A stretch of 64,000 bases of DNA from Auanema rhodensis (Eukaryota > Nematoda > Chromadorea > Rhabditida > Rhabditidae), in NCBI GenBank assembly GCA_964057225.1, contig OZ059894.1, positions 248,001 to 312,000 on the forward strand, written 5' to 3'. Positions 11,968 to 27,400 of this stretch are shown piece by piece; position 1 is the stretch's first letter; each line of letters starts with the position of its first letter. The notes below the pieces were generated by a model. The model worked only from the letters and a program-made list of their open reading frames with translations, was not told the origin of the DNA and did no database searches. The translations under genes and the position numbers were made by a program.

Positions 11968-12671
11968 TACCATGAACCAATATCAATAAAAATTTGTTTT
12001 TAGACTAATATGGACATGGGGAATCTAATTTTGGAAACCGCATCTCTTTATCTTTCACGTGAAGCGAGTTACATACCAAGTGCACATCACGTGTACATTT
12101 AATTAGCATAAATTAAAGTTCACGTAAATTTCAAAGTCATGGTTACCATGAACCAATATCAATAAAAGTTTGTTTTTAGACTAATATGGACATGGGGAAT
12201 CAAATTTTGAAAACCGCATCTCTTTATCTTTCACGTAAAGCGAGTTACATACCAAGTGCACATCACGTGTACATTTAATTAGCATAAATTAAAGTTCACG
12301 TAAATTTCAAAGTCATGGTTACCATGAACCAATATCAATGAAAATTTGTTTTTAGACTAATATGGACATGGGGAATCAAATTTTGAAAACCGCATCTCTT
12401 TATCTTTCACGTGAAGCGAGTTACATACCAAGTGCACATCACGTGTACATTTAATTAGCATAAATTAAAGTTCACGTAAATTTCAAAGTCATGGTTACCA
12501 TGAACCAATATCAATAAAAATTTGTTTTTAGACTAATATGGACATGGGGAATCTAATTTTGGAAACCGCATCTCTTTATCTTTCACGTGAAGCGAGTTAC
12601 ATACCAAGTGCACATCACGTGTACATTTAATTAGCATAAATTAAAGTTCACGTAAATTTCAAAGTCATGGT

Positions 12672-13903
12672 TACCATGAACCAATATCAATAAAAGTTTG
12701 TTTTTAGACTAATATGGACATGGGGAATCAAATTTTGAAAACCGCATCTCTTTATCTTTCACGTAAAGCGAGTTACATACCAAGTGCACATCACGTGTAC
12801 ATTTAATGAGCATAAATTAAAGTTCACGTAAATTTCAAAGTCATGGTTACCATGAACCAATATCAATGAAAATTTGTTTTTAGACTAATATGGACATGGA
12901 GAATCAAATTTTGAAAACCGCATCTCTTTATCTTTCACGTGAAGCGAGTTACATACCAAGTGCACATCACGTGTACATTTAATTAGCATAAATTAAAGTT
13001 CACGTAAATTTCAAAGTCATGGTTACCATGAACCAATATCAATAAAAGTTTGTTTTTAGACTAATATGGACATGGGGAATCAAATTTTGAAAACCGCATC
13101 TCTTTATCTTTCACGTAAAGCGAGTTACATACCAAGTGCACATCACGTGTACATTTAATTAGCATAAATTAAAGTTCACGTAAATTTCAAAGTCATGGTT
13201 ACCATGAACCAATATCAATGAAAATTTGTTTTTAGACTAATATGGACATGGAGAATCAAATTTTGAAAACCGCATCTCTTTATCTTTCACGTGAAGCGAG
13301 TTACATACCAAGTGCACATCACGTGTACATTTAATTAGCATAAATTAAAGTTCACGTAAATTTCAAAGTCATGGTTACCATGAACCAATATCAATAAAAG
13401 TTTGTTTTTAGACTAATATGGACATGGGGAATCAAATTTTGAAAACCGCATCTCTTTATCTTTCACGTAAAGCGAGTTACATACCAAGTGCACATCACGT
13501 GTACATTTAATTAGCATAAATTAAAGTTCACGTAAATTTCAAAGTCATGGTTACCATGAACCAATATCAATGAAAATTTGTTTTTAGACTAATATGGACA
13601 TGGAGAATCAAATTTTGAAAACCGCATCTCTTTATCTTTCACGTGAAGCGAGTTACATACCAAGTGCACATCACGTGTACATTTAATTAGCATAAATTAA
13701 AGTTCACGTATATTTCAAAGTCATGGTTACCATGAACCAATATCAATAAAAGTTTGTTTTTAGACTAATATGGACATGGGGAATCAAATTTTGAAAACCG
13801 CATCTCTTTATCTTTCACGTGAAGCGAGTTACATACCAAGTGCACATCACGTGTACATTTAATTAGCATAAATTAAAGTTCACGTAAATTTCAAAGTCAT
13901 GGT
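12672..13903 (+). repeat. 352-bp dimeric higher-order repeat, 3.5 copies
   Basis: Two monomer types alternate strictly. One has p25 G, p59 A and, in all but the last unit, p94 A (12,672, 13,024, 13,376, 13,728). The other has p21 G, p53 A and p59 A (12,848, 13,200, 13,552). The last p25 G unit at 13,728 lacks p94 A and so has box 1 restored. Within this stretch, then, CACGTG box 1 is missing from every second monomer, giving a 352-bp periodicity of that motif. The same block is present in copy B from 30,623. Confidence 0.88.
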
Positions 13904-16426
13904 TACCATGCACCAATATCAATAAAAATTTGTTTTTAGACTAATATGGACATGGGGAATCTAATTTTGAAAACCGCATCTCTTTATCTTTCACGTGAAG
14001 CGAGTTACATACCAAGTGCACATCACGTGTACATTTAATTAGCATAAATTAAAGTTCACGTAAATTTCAAAGTCATGGTTACCATGAACCAATATCAATA
14101 AAAATTTGTTTTTAGACTAATATGGACATGGGGAATCTAATTTTGGAAACCGCATCTCTTTATCTTTCACGTGAAGCGAGTTACATACCAAGTGCACATC
14201 ACGTGTACATTTAATTAGCATAAATTAAAGTTCACGTAAATTTCAAAGTCATGGTTACCATGCACCAATATCAATAAAAATTTGTTTTTAGACTAATATG
14301 GACATGGGGAATCTAATTTTGAAAACCGCATCTCTTTATCTTTCACGTGAAGCGAGTTACATACCAAGTGCACATCACGTGTACATTTAATTAGCATAAA
14401 TTAAAGTTCACGTAAATTTCAAAGTCATGGTTACCATGAACCAATATCAATGAAAATTTGTTTTTAGACTAATATGGACATGGGGAATCAAATTTTGAAA
14501 ACCGCATCTCTTTATCTTTCACGTGAAGCGAGTTACATACCAAGTGCACATCACGTGTACATTTAATTAGCATAAATTAAAGTTCACGTAAATTTCAAAG
14601 TCATGGTTACCATGCACCAATATCAATAAAAATTTGTTTTTAGACTAATATGGACATGGGGAATCTAATTTTGGAAACCGCATCTCTTTATCTTTCACGT
14701 GAAGCGAGTTACATACCAAGTGCACATCACGTGTACATTTAATTAGCATAAATTAAAGTTCACGTAAATTTCAAAGTCATGGTTACCATGAACCAATATC
14801 AATAAAAATTTGTTTTTAGACTAATATGGACATGGGGAATCAAATTTTGAAAACCGCATCTCTTTATCTTTCACGTGAAGCGAGTTACATACCAAGTGCA
14901 CATCACGTGTACATTTAATTAGCATAAATTAAAGTTCACGTAAATTTCAAAGTCATGGTTACCATGAACCAATATCAATAAAAAATTGTTTTTAGACTAA
15001 TATGGACATGGGGAATCTAATTTTGAAAACCGCATCACTTTATCTTTCAAGTGAAGCGAGTTACATACCAAGTGCACATCACGTGTACATTTAATTAGCA
15101 TAAATTAAAGTTCACGTAAATTTCAAAGTCATGGTTACCATGCACCAATATCAATAAAAAATTGTTTTTAGACTAATATGGACATGGGGAATCTAATTTT
15201 GAAAACCGCATCTCTTTATCTTTCACGTGAAGCGAGTCACATACCAAGTGCACATTACGTGTACATTTAATTAGCATAAATTAAAGTTCACGTAAATTTC
15301 AAAGTCATGGTTACCATGCACCAATATCAATAAAAATTTGTTTTTAGACTAATATGGACATGGGGAATCTAATTTTGAAAACCGCATCTCTTTATCTTTC
15401 ACGTGAAGCGAGTTACATACCAAGTGCACATCACGTGTACATTTAATTAGCATAAATTAAAGTTCACGTAAATTTCAAAGTCATGGTTACCATGAACCAA
15501 TATCAATAAAAATTTGTTTTTAGACTAATATGTACATGGAGAATCTAATTTTGAAAACCGCATCTCTTTATCTTTCACGTGAAGCGAGTTACATACCAAG
15601 TGCACATCACGTGTACATTTAATTAGCATAAATTAAAGTTCACGTAAATTTCAAAGTCATGGTTACCATGCACCAATATCAATAAAAATTTGTTTTTAGA
15701 CTAATATGGACATGGGGAATCTAATTTTGAAAACCGCATCTCTTTATCTTTCACGTGAAGCGAGTTACATACCAAGTGCACATCACGTGTACATTTAATT
15801 AGCATAAATTAAAGTTCACGTAAATTTCAAAGTCATGGTTACCATGCACCAATATCAATAAAAATTTGTTTTTAGACTAATATGGACATGGGGAATATAA
15901 TTTTGAAAACCGCATCTCTTTATCTTTCACGTGAAGCGAGTTACATACCAAGTGCACATCACGTGTACATTTAATTAGCATAAATTAAAGTTCACGTAAA
16001 TTTCAAAGTCATGGTTACCATGAACCAATATCAATAAAAATTTGTTTTTAGACTAATATGGACATGGGGAATCAAATTTTGAAAACCGCATCTCTTTATC
16101 TTTCACGTGAAGCGAGTTACATACCAAGTGCACATCACGTGTACATTTAATTAGCATAAATTAAAGTTCACGTAAATTTCAAAGTCATGGTTACCATGAA
16201 CCAATATTAATAAAAATTTGTTTTTAGACTAATATGGACATGGGGAATCTAATTTTGAAATTCGCATCACTTTATCTTTCACGTGAAGCGAGTTACATAC
16301 CAAGTGCACATCACGTGTACATTTAATTAGCATAAATTAAAGTTCACGTAAATTTCAAAGTCATGGTTACCATGCACCAATATCAATAAAAATTTGTTTT
16401 TAGACTAATATGGACATGGGGAATCT

Positions 16427-18479
16427 TATTTTGAAAACCGCATCTCTTTATCTTTCACGTGAAGCTAGTTACATACCAAGTGCACATCACGTGTACATTT
16501 AATTAGCATAAATTAAAGTTCACGTAAATTTCAAAGTCATGGTTACCATGCACCAATATCAATAAAAATTTGTTTTTAGACTAATATGAACATGGGGAAT
16601 CTAATTTTGAAAACCGCATCTCTTTATCTTTCACGTGAAGCGAGTTACATACCAAGTGCACATCACGTGTACATTTAATTAGCATAAATTAAAGTTCACG
16701 TAAATTTCAAAGACATGGTTACCATGAACCAATATCAATGAAAATTTGTTTTTAGACTAATATGGACATGGGGAATCTAATTTTGAAAACCGCATCTCTT
16801 TATCTTTCACGTGAAGCGAGTTACATACCAAGTGCACATCACGTGTACATTTAATTAGCATAAATTAAAGTTCACGTAAATTTCAAAGTCATGGTTACCA
16901 TGAACTAATATCAATAAAAATTTGTTTTTAGACTAATATGGACATGGGGAATCTAATTTTGAAAACCGCATCTCTTTATCTTTCACGTGAAGCGAGTTAC
17001 ATACCAAGTGCACATCACGTGTACATTTAATTAGCATAAATTAAAGTTCACGTAAATTTCAAAGTCATGGTTACCATGAACCAATATCAATAACAATTTG
17101 TTTTTAGACTAATATGGACATGGGGAATCTAATTTTGAAAACCGCATCTCTTTATCTTTCACGTGAAGCGAGTTACATACCAAGTGCACATCACGTGTAC
17201 ATTTAATTAGCATAAATTAAAGTTCACGTAAATTTCAAAGTCATGGTTACCATGCACCAATATCAATAAAAATTTGTTTTTAGACTAATATGAACATGGG
17301 GAATCTAATTTTGAAAACCGCATCTCTTTATCTTTCACGTGAAGCGAGTTACATACCAAGTGCACATCACGTGTACATTTAATTAGCATAAATTAAAGTT
17401 CACGTAAATTTCAAAGACATGGTTACCATGAACCAATATCAATGAAAATTTGTTTTTAGACTAATATGGACATGGGGAATCTAATTTTGAAAACCGCATC
17501 TCTTTATCTTTCACGTGAAGCGAGTTACATACCAAGTGCACATCACGTGTACATTTAATTAGCATAAATTAAAGTTCACGTAAATTTCAAAGTCATGGTT
17601 ACCATGCACCAATATCAATAAAAATTTGTTTTTAGACTAATATGGACATGGGGAATCTTATTTTGAAAACCGCATCTCTTTATCTTTCACGTGAAGCGAG
17701 TTACATACCAAGTGCACATCACGTGTACATTTAATTAGCATAAATTAAAGTTCACGTAAATTTCAAAGTCATGGTTACCATGCACCAATATCAATAAAAA
17801 TTTGTTTTTAGACTAATATGAACATGGGGAATCTAATTTTGAAAACCGCATCTCTTTATCTTTCACGTGAAGCGAGTTACATACCAAGTGCACATCACGT
17901 GTACATTTAATTAGCATAAATTAAAGTTCACGTAAATTTCAAAGACATGGTTACCATGAACCAATATCAATGAAAATTTGTTTTTAGACTAATATGGACA
18001 TGGGGAATCTAATTTTGAAAACCGCATCTCTTTATCTTTCACGTGAAGCGAGTTACATACCAAGTGCACATCACGTGTACATTTAATTAGCATAAATTAA
18101 AGTTCACGTAAATTTCAAAGTCATGGTTACCATGCACCAATATCAATAAAAATTTGTTTTTAGACTAATATGGACATGGGGAATCTTATTTTGAAAACCG
18201 CATCTCTTTATCTTTCACGTGAAGCGAGTTACATACCAAGTGCACATCACGTGTACATTTAATTAGCATAAATTAAAGTTCACGTAAATTTCAAAGTCAT
18301 GGTTACCATGCACCAATATCAATAAAAATTTGTTTTTAGACTAATATGTACATGGGGAATTTTATTTTGAAAACCGCATCTCTTTATCTTTCACGTGAAG
18401 CGAGTTACATACCAAGTGCACATCACGTGTACATTTAATTAGCATAAATTAAAGTTCACGTAAATTTCAAAGTCATGGT
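16427..18479 (+). repeat. Linker between copies A and B with a 528-bp trimer
   Basis: From the hybrid unit at 16,368 the array switches to types with p8 C/p60 T, then p46 A/p170 A, then p21 G. These three types form a trimer repeated at 17,248-17,775 and 17,776-18,303; 16,368-16,895 is an earlier version with p99 T at 16,466. Units at 16,896 (p11 T) and 17,072 (p24 C) interrupt. The unit at 18,304 (p46 T, p58-60 TTT) precedes the start of copy B. The same types recur at 36,879-38,286 and 47,359-48,766, so this family is widespread in the array. Confidence 0.82.
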
Positions 18480-21400
18480 TACCATGCACCAATATCAATA
18501 AAAATTTGTTTTTAGACTAATATGGACATGGGGAATCTAATTTTGAAAACCGCATCTCTTTATCTTTCACGTGAAGCGAGTTACATACCAAGTGCACATC
18601 ACGTGTACATTTAATTAGCATTAATTAAAGTTCACGTAAATTTCAAAGTCATGGTTACCATGAACCAATATCAATAAAAATTTGTTTTTAGACTAATATG
18701 GACATGGGGAATCTAATTTTGAAAACCGCATCTCTTTATCTTTCACGTGAAGCGAGTTACATACCAAGTGCACATCACGTGTACATTTAATTAGCATAAA
18801 TTAAAGTTCACGTAAATTTCAAAGTCATGGTTACCATGAACCAATATCAATAAAAATTTGTTTTTAGACTAATATGGACATGGGGAATCTAATTTTGAAA
18901 ACCGCATCTCTTTATCTTTCACGTGAAGCGAGTTACATACCAAGTGCACATCACGTGTACATTTAATTAGCATAAATTAAAGTTCACGTAAATTTCAAAG
19001 TCATGGTTACCATGCACCAATATCAATAAAAATTTGTTTTTAGACTAATATGGACATGGGGAATCTTATTTTGAAAACCGCATCTCTTTATCTTTCACGT
19101 GAAGCGAGTTACATACCAAGTGCACATCACGTGTACATTTAATTAGCATAAATTAAAGTTCACGTAAATTTCAAAGTCATGGTTACCATGCACCAATATC
19201 AATAAAAATTTGTTTTTAGACTAATATGAACATGGGGAATCTAATTTTGAAAACCGCATCTCTTTATCTTTCACGTGAAGCGAGTTACATACCAAGTGCA
19301 CATCACGTGTACATTTAATTAGCATAAATTAAAGTTCACGTAAATTTCAAAGACATGGTTACCATGAACCAATATGTATGAAAATTTGTTTTTAGACTAA
19401 TATGGACATGGGGAATCTAATTTTGAAAACCGCATCTCTTTATCTTTCACGTGAAGCGAGTTACATACCAAGTGCACATCACGTGTACATTTAATTAGCA
19501 TAAATTAAAGTTCACGTAAATTTCAAAGTCATGGTTACCATGCACCAATATCAATAAAAATTTGTTTTTAGACTAATATGGACATGGGGAATCTTATTTT
19601 GAAAACCGCATCTCTTTATCTTTCACGTGAAGCGAGTTACATACCAAGTGCACAACACGTGTACATTTAATTAGCATTAATTAAAGTTCACGTAAATTTC
19701 AAAGTCATGGTTACCATGAACCAATATCAATAAAAATTTGTTTTTAGACTAATATGGACATGGGGAATCTAATTTTGAAAACCGCATCTCTTTATCTTTC
19801 ACGTGAAGCGAGTTACATACCAAGTGCACATCACGTGTACATTTAATTAGCATAAATTAAAGTTCACGTAAATTTCAAAGTCATGGTTACCATGAACTAA
19901 TATCAATAAAAATTTGTTTTTAGACTAATATGGACATGGGGAATCTAATTTTGAAAACCGCATCTCTTTATCTTTCACGTGAAGCGAGTTACATACCAAG
20001 TGCACATCACGTGTACATTTAATTAGCATAAATTAAAGTTCACGTAAATTTCAAAGTCATGGTTACCATGAACCAATATCAATAAAAATTTGTTTTTAGA
20101 CTAATATGGACATGGGGAATCTAATTTTGAAAACCGCATCTCTTTATCTTTCACGTGAAGCGAGTTACATACCAAGTGCACATCACGTGTACATTTAATT
20201 AGCATAAATCAAAGTTCACTTAAATTTCAAAGTCATGGTTACCATGAACCAATATCAATAAAAATTTGTTTTTAGACTAATATGGACATGGGGAATCTAA
20301 TTTTGAAAACCGCATCTCTTTATCTTTCACGTGAACCGAGTTACATACCAAGTGCACATCACGTGTACATTTAATTAGCATAAATTAAAGTTCACGTAAA
20401 TTTCAAAGTCATGGTTACCATGAACCAATATCAATAAAAATTTGTTTTTAGACTAATATGGACATGGGAAATCTAATTTTGAAAACCGCATCTCTTTATC
20501 TTTCACGTGAAGCGAGTTACATACCAAGTGCACATCACGTGTACATTTAATTAGCATAAATTAAAGTTCACGTAAATTTCAAAGTCATGGTTACCATGAA
20601 CCAATATCAATAAAAATTTGTTTTTAGACTAATATGGACATGGGGAATCTAATTTTGAAAACCGCATCTCTTTATCTTTCACGTGAAGCGAGTTACATAC
20701 CAAGTGCACATCACGTGTACATTTAATTAGCATAAATTAAAGTTCACGTAAATTTCAAAGTCATGGTTACCATGCACCAATATCAATAAAAATTTGTTTT
20801 TAGACTAATATGAACATGGGGAATCTAATTTTGAAAACCGCATCTCTTTATCTTTCACGTGAAGCGAGTTACATACCAAGTGCACATCACGTGTAAATTT
20901 AATTAGCATAAATTAAAGTTCACGTAAATTTCAAAGTCATGGTTACCATGAACCAATATCAATGAAAATTTGTTTTTAGACTAATATGTACATGGGGAAT
21001 TTTATTTTGAAAACCGCATCTCTTTATCTTTCACGTGAAGCGAGTTACATACCAAGTGCACATCACGTGTACATTTAATTAGCATAAATTAAAGTTCACG
21101 TAAATTTCAAAGTCATGGTTACCATGAACCAATATCAATAAAAATTTGTTTTTAGACTAATATGGACATGGGGAATCTAATTTTGAAAACCGCATCTCTT
21201 TATCTTTCACGTGAAGCGAGTTACATACCAAGTGCACATCACGTGTACATTTAATTAGCATAAATTAAAGTTCACGTAAATTTCAAAGTCATGGTTACCA
21301 TGCACCAATATCAATAAAAATTTGTTTTTAGACTAATATGAACATGGGGAATCTAATTTTGAAAACCGCATCTCTTTATCTTTCACGTGAAGCGAGTTAC

Positions 21401-24400
21401 ATACCAAGTGCACATCACGTGTAAATTTAATTAGCATAAATTAAAGTTCACGTAAATTTCAAAGTCATGGTTACCATGAACCAATATCAATGAAAATTTG
21501 TTTTTAGACTAATATGTACATGGGGAATTTTATTTTGAAAACCGCATCTCTTTATCTTTCACGTGAAGCGAGTTACATACAAAGTGCACATCACGTGTAC
21601 ATTTAATTAGCATAAATTAAAGTTCACGTAAATTTCAAAGTCATGGTTACCATGAACCAATATCAATAAAAATTTGTTTTTAGACTAATATGGACATGGG
21701 GAATCTTATTTTGAAAACCGCATCTCTTTATCTTTCACGTGAAGCGAGTTACATACCAAGTGCACAACACGTGTACATTTAATTAGCATAAATTAAAGTT
21801 CACGTAAATTTCAAAGTCATGGTTACCATGCACCAATATCAATAAAAATTTGTTTTTAGACTAATATGGACATGGGGAATCTAATTTTGAAAACCGCATC
21901 TCTTTATCTTTCACGTGAAGCGAGTTACATACCAAGTGCACATCACGTGTACATTTAATTAGCATAAATTAAAGTTCACGTAAATTTCAAAGTCATGGTT
22001 ACCATGAACTAATATCAATAAAAATTTGTTTTTAGACTAATATGGACATGGGGAATCTAATTTTGAAAACCGCATCTCTTTATCTTTCACGTGAAGCGAG
22101 TTACATACCAAGTGCACATCACGTGTACATTTAATTAGCATAAATTAAAGTTCACGTAAATTTCAAAGTCATGGTTACCATGAACCAATATCAATAAAAA
22201 TTTGTTTTTAGACTAATATGGACATGGGGAATCTAATTTTGAAAACCGCATCTCTTTATCTTTCACGTGAAGCGAGTTACATACCAAGTGCACATCACGT
22301 GTACATTTAATTAGCATAAATCAAAGTTCACGTAAATTTCAAAGTCATGGTTACCATGAACCAATATCAATAAAAATTTGTTTTTAGACTAATATGGACA
22401 TGGGGAATCTAATTTTGAAAACCGCATCTCTTTATCTTTCACGTGAACCGAGTTACATACCAAGTGCACATCACGTGTACATTTAATTAGCATAAATTAA
22501 AGTTCACGTAAACTTCAAAGTCATGGTTACCATGAACCAATATCAATAAAAATTTGTTTTTAGACTAATATGGACATGGGAAATCTAATTTTGAAAACCG
22601 CATCTCTTTATCTTTCACGTGAAGCGAGTTACATACCAAGTGCACATCACGTGTACATTTAATTAGCATAAATTAAAGTTCACGTAAATTTCAAAGTCAT
22701 GGTTACCATGAACCAATATCAATAAAAATTTGTTTTTAGACTAATATGGACATGGGGAATCTAATTTTGAAAACCGCATCTCTTTATCTTTCACGTGAAG
22801 CGAGTTACATACCAAGTGCACATCACGTGTACATTTAATTAGCATAAATTAAAGTTCACGTAAATTTCAAAGTCATGGTTACCATGCACCAATATCAATA
22901 AAAATTTGTTTTTAGACTAATATGAACATGGGGAATCTAATTTTGAAAACCGCATCTCTTTATCTTTCACGTGAAGCGAGTTACATACCAAGTGCACATC
23001 ACGTGTAAATTTAATTAGCATAAATTAAAGTTCACGTAAATTTCAAAGTCATGGTTACCATGAACCAATATCAATGAAAATTTGTTTTTAGACTAATATG
23101 TACATGGGGAATTTTATTTTGAAAACCGCATCTCTTTATCTTTCACGTGAAGCGAGTTACATACCAAGTGCACATCACGTGTACATTTAATTAGCATAAA
23201 TTAAAGTTCACGTAAATTTCAAAGTCATGGTTACCATGAACTAATATCAATAAAAATTTGTTTTTAGACTAATATGGACATGGGGAATCTAATTTTGAAA
23301 ACCGCATCTCTTTATCTTTCACGTGAAGCGAGTTACATACCAAGTGCACATCACGTGTACATTTAATTAGCATAAATTAAAGTTCACGTAAATTTCAAAG
23401 TCATGGTTACCATGAACCAATATCAATAAAAATTTGTTTTTAGACTAATATGGACATGGGGAATCTAATTTTGAAAACCGCATCTCTTTATCTTTCACGT
23501 GAAGCGAGTTACATACCAAGTGCACATCACGTGTACATTTAATTAGCATAAATTAAAGTTCACGTAAATTTCAAAGTCATGGTTACCATGCACCAATATC
23601 AATAAAAATTTGTTTTTAGACTAATATGAACATGGGGAATCTAATTTTGAAAACCGCATCTCTTTATCTTTCACGTGAAGCGAGTTACATACCAAGTGCA
23701 CATCACGTGTAAATTTAATTAGCATAAATTAAAGTTCACGTAAATTTCAAAGTCATGGTTACCATGAACCAATATCAATGAAAATTTGTTTTTAGACTAA
23801 TATGTACATGGGGAATTTTATTTTGAAAACCGCATCTCTTTATCTTTCACGTGAAGCGAGTTACATACAAAGTGCACATCACGTGTACATTTAATTAGCA
23901 TAAATTAAAGTTCACGTAAATTTCAAAGTCATGGTTACCATGAACCAATATCAATAAAAATTTGTTTTTAGACTAATATGGACATGGGGAATCTAATTTT
24001 GAAAACCGCATCTCTTTATCTTTCACGTGAAGCGAGTTACATACCAAGTGCACATCACGTGTACATTTAATTAGCATAAATTAAAGTTCACGTAAATTTC
24101 AAAGTCATGGTTACCATGCACCAATATCAATAAAAATTTGTTTTTAGACTAATATGGACATGGGGAATCTTATTTTGAAAACCGCATCTCTTTATCTTTC
24201 ACGTGAAGCGAGTTACATACCAAGTGCACATCACGTGTACATTTAATTAGCATAAATTAAAGTTCACGTAAATTTCAAAGTCATGGTTACCATGCACCAA
24301 TATCAATAAAAATTTGTTTTTAGACTAATATGAACATGGGGAATCTAATTTTGAAAACCGCATCTCTTTATCTTTCACGTGAAGCGAGTTACATACCAAG

Positions 24401-27400
24401 TGCACATCACGTGTACATTTAATTAGCATTAATTAAAGTTCACGTAAATTTCAAAGTCATGGTTACCATGAACCAATATCAATAAAAATTTGTTTTTAGA
24501 CTAATATGGACATGGGGAATCTAATTTTGAAAACCGCATCTCTTTATCTTTCACGTGAAGCGAGTTACATACCAAGTGCACATCACGTGTACATTTAATT
24601 AGCATAAATTAAAGTTCACGTAAATTTCAAAGTCATGGTTACCATGAACTAATATCAATAAAAATTTGTTTTTAGACTAATATGGACATGGGGAATCTAA
24701 TTTTGAAAACCGCATCTCTTTATCTTTCACGTGAAGCGAGTTACATACCAAGTGCACATCACGTGTACATTTAATTAGCATAAATTAAAGTTCACGTAAA
24801 TTTCAAAGTCATGGTTACCATGAACCAATATCAATAAAAATTTGTTTTTAGACTAATATGGACATGGGGAATCTAATTTTGAAAACCGCATCTCTTTATC
24901 TTTCACGTGAAGCGAGTTACATACCAAGTGCACATCACGTGTACATTTAATTAGCATAAATTAAAGTTCACGTAAATTTCAAAGTCATGGTTACCATGAA
25001 CCAATATCAATAAAAATTTGTTTTTAGACTAATATGGACATGGGGAATCTAATTTTGAAAACCGCATCTCTTTATCTTTCACGTGAACCGAGTTACATAC
25101 CAAGTGCAGATCACGTGTACATTTAATTAGCATAAATTAAAGTTCACGTAAATTTCAAAGTCATGGTTACCATGAACCAATATCAATAAAAATTTGTTTT
25201 TAGACTAATATGGACATGGGAAATCTAATTTTGAAAACCGCATCTCTTTATCTTTCACGTGAAGCGAGTTACATACCAAGTGCACATCACGTGTACATTT
25301 AATAAGCATAAATTAAAGTTCACGTAAATTTCAAAGTCATGGTTACCATGCACCAATATCAATAAAAATTTGATTTTAGACTAATATGGACATGGGGAAT
25401 CTAATTTTGAAAACCGCATCTCTTTATCTTTCACGTGAAGCGAGTTACATACCAAGTGCACATCACGTGTACATTTAATTAGCATAAATTAAAGTTCACG
25501 TAAATTTCAAAGTCATGGTTACCATGAACCAATATCAATAAAAATTTGTTTTTAGACTAATATGGACATGGGGAATCAAATTTTGAAAACCGCATCTCTT
25601 TATCTTTCACGTGAAGCGAGTTACATACCAAGTGCACATCACGTGTACATTTAATTAGCATAAATTAAAGTTCACGTAAATTTCAAAGTCATGGTTACCA
25701 TGAACCAATATCAATAAAAATTTGTTTTTAGACTAAAATGGACATGGGGAATCTAATTTTGAAAACCGCATCTCTTTATCTTTCACGTGAAGCGAGTTAC
25801 ATACCAAGTGCACATCACGTGTACATTTAATTAGCATAAATTAAAGTTCACGTAAATTTCAAAGTCATGGTTACCATGCACCAATATCAATAAAAATTTG
25901 TTTTTAGACTAATATGAACATGGGGAATCTAATTCTGAAAACCGCATCTCTTTATCTTTCACGTGAAGCGAGTTACATACCAAGTGCACATCACGTGTAC
26001 ATTTAATTAGCATAAATTAAAGTTCACGTAAATTTCAAAGTCATGGTTACCATGAACCAATATCAATAAAAGTTTGTTTTTAGACTAATATGGACATGGG
26101 GAATCAAATTTTGAAAACCGCATCTCTTTATCTTTCACGTAAAGCGAGTTACATACCAAGTGCACATCACGTGTACATTTAATTAGCATAAATTAAAGTT
26201 CACGTAAATTTCAAAGTCATGGTTACCATGAACCAATATCAATAAAAATTTGTTTTTAGACTAATATGGACATGGGGAATCTAATTTTGAAAACCGCATC
26301 TCTTTATCTTTCACGTGAAGCGAGTTACATACCAAGTGCACATCACGTGTACATTTAATTAGCATAAATTAAAGTTCACGTAAATTTCAAAGTCATGGTT
26401 ACCATGCACCAATATCAATAAAAATTTGTTTTTAGACTAATATGGACATGGGGAATCCAATTTTGAAAACCGCATCTCTTTATCTTTCACGTGAAGCGAG
26501 TTACATACCAAGTGCACATCACGTGTACATTTAATTAGCATAAATTAAAGTTCACGTAAATTTCAAAGTCATGGTTACCATGAACCAATATCAATAAAAA
26601 TTTGTTTTTAGACTAATATGGACATGGGGAATCTAATTTTGAAAACCCCATCTCTTTATCTTTCACGTGAACCGAGTTACATACCAAGTGCAGATCACGT
26701 GTACATTTAATTAGCATAAATTAAAGTTCACGTAAATTTCAAAGTCATGGTTACCATGAACCAATATCAATAAAAATTTGTTTTTAGACTAATATGGACA
26801 TGGGAAATCTAATTTTGAAAACCGCATCTCTTTATCTTTCACGTGAAGCGAGTTACATACCAAGTGCACATCACGTGTACATTTAATTAGCATAAATTAA
26901 AGTTCACGTAAATTTCAAAGTCATGGTTACCATGCACCAAAATCAATAAAAATTTGTTTTTAGACTAATATGGACATGGGGAATCCAATTTTGAAAACCG
27001 CATCTCTTTATCTTTCACGTGAAGCGAGTTACATACCAAGTGCACATCACGTGTACATTTAATTAGCATAAATTAAAGTTCACGTAAATTTCAAAGTCAT
27101 GGTTACCATGAACCAATATCAATAAAAATTTGTTTTTAGACTAATATGGACATGGGGAATCTAATTTTAAAAACCGCATCTCTTTATCTTTCACGTGAAG
27201 CGAGTTACATACCAAGTGCACATCACGTGTACATTTAATAAGCATAAATTAAAGTTCACGTAAATTTCAAAGTCATGGTTACCATGCACCAATATCAATA
27301 AAAATTTGATTTTAGACTAATATGGACATGGGGAATCTAATTTTGAAAACCGCATCTCTTTATCTTTCACGTGAAGCGAGTTACATACCAAGTGCACATC

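Larger units (their letters stand above)
353..16426 (+). repeat. Long-range duplicon, copy A (about 16.07 kb)
   Basis: The order of tagged monomers here recurs in 18,480-34,377. Matching tags include p17-18 GT at 1,233 and 19,360; p162 C at 4,386 and 22,513; p110 A in 5,809 and 23,760; p97 C with p118 G in 7,041 and 24,992; the 1-bp deletion at 11,793 and 29,744; p26 A in 14,960 and 32,911; and p70-71 TT in 16,192 and 34,143. The offset is 18,127 bp up to about 4.5 kb and 17,951 bp after it, because A has one extra monomer with p54 A (4,401 and 4,577 against a single unit at 22,528 in B). Copy A stops matching B inside the monomer at 16,368, between p8 and p60. Confidence 0.93.
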
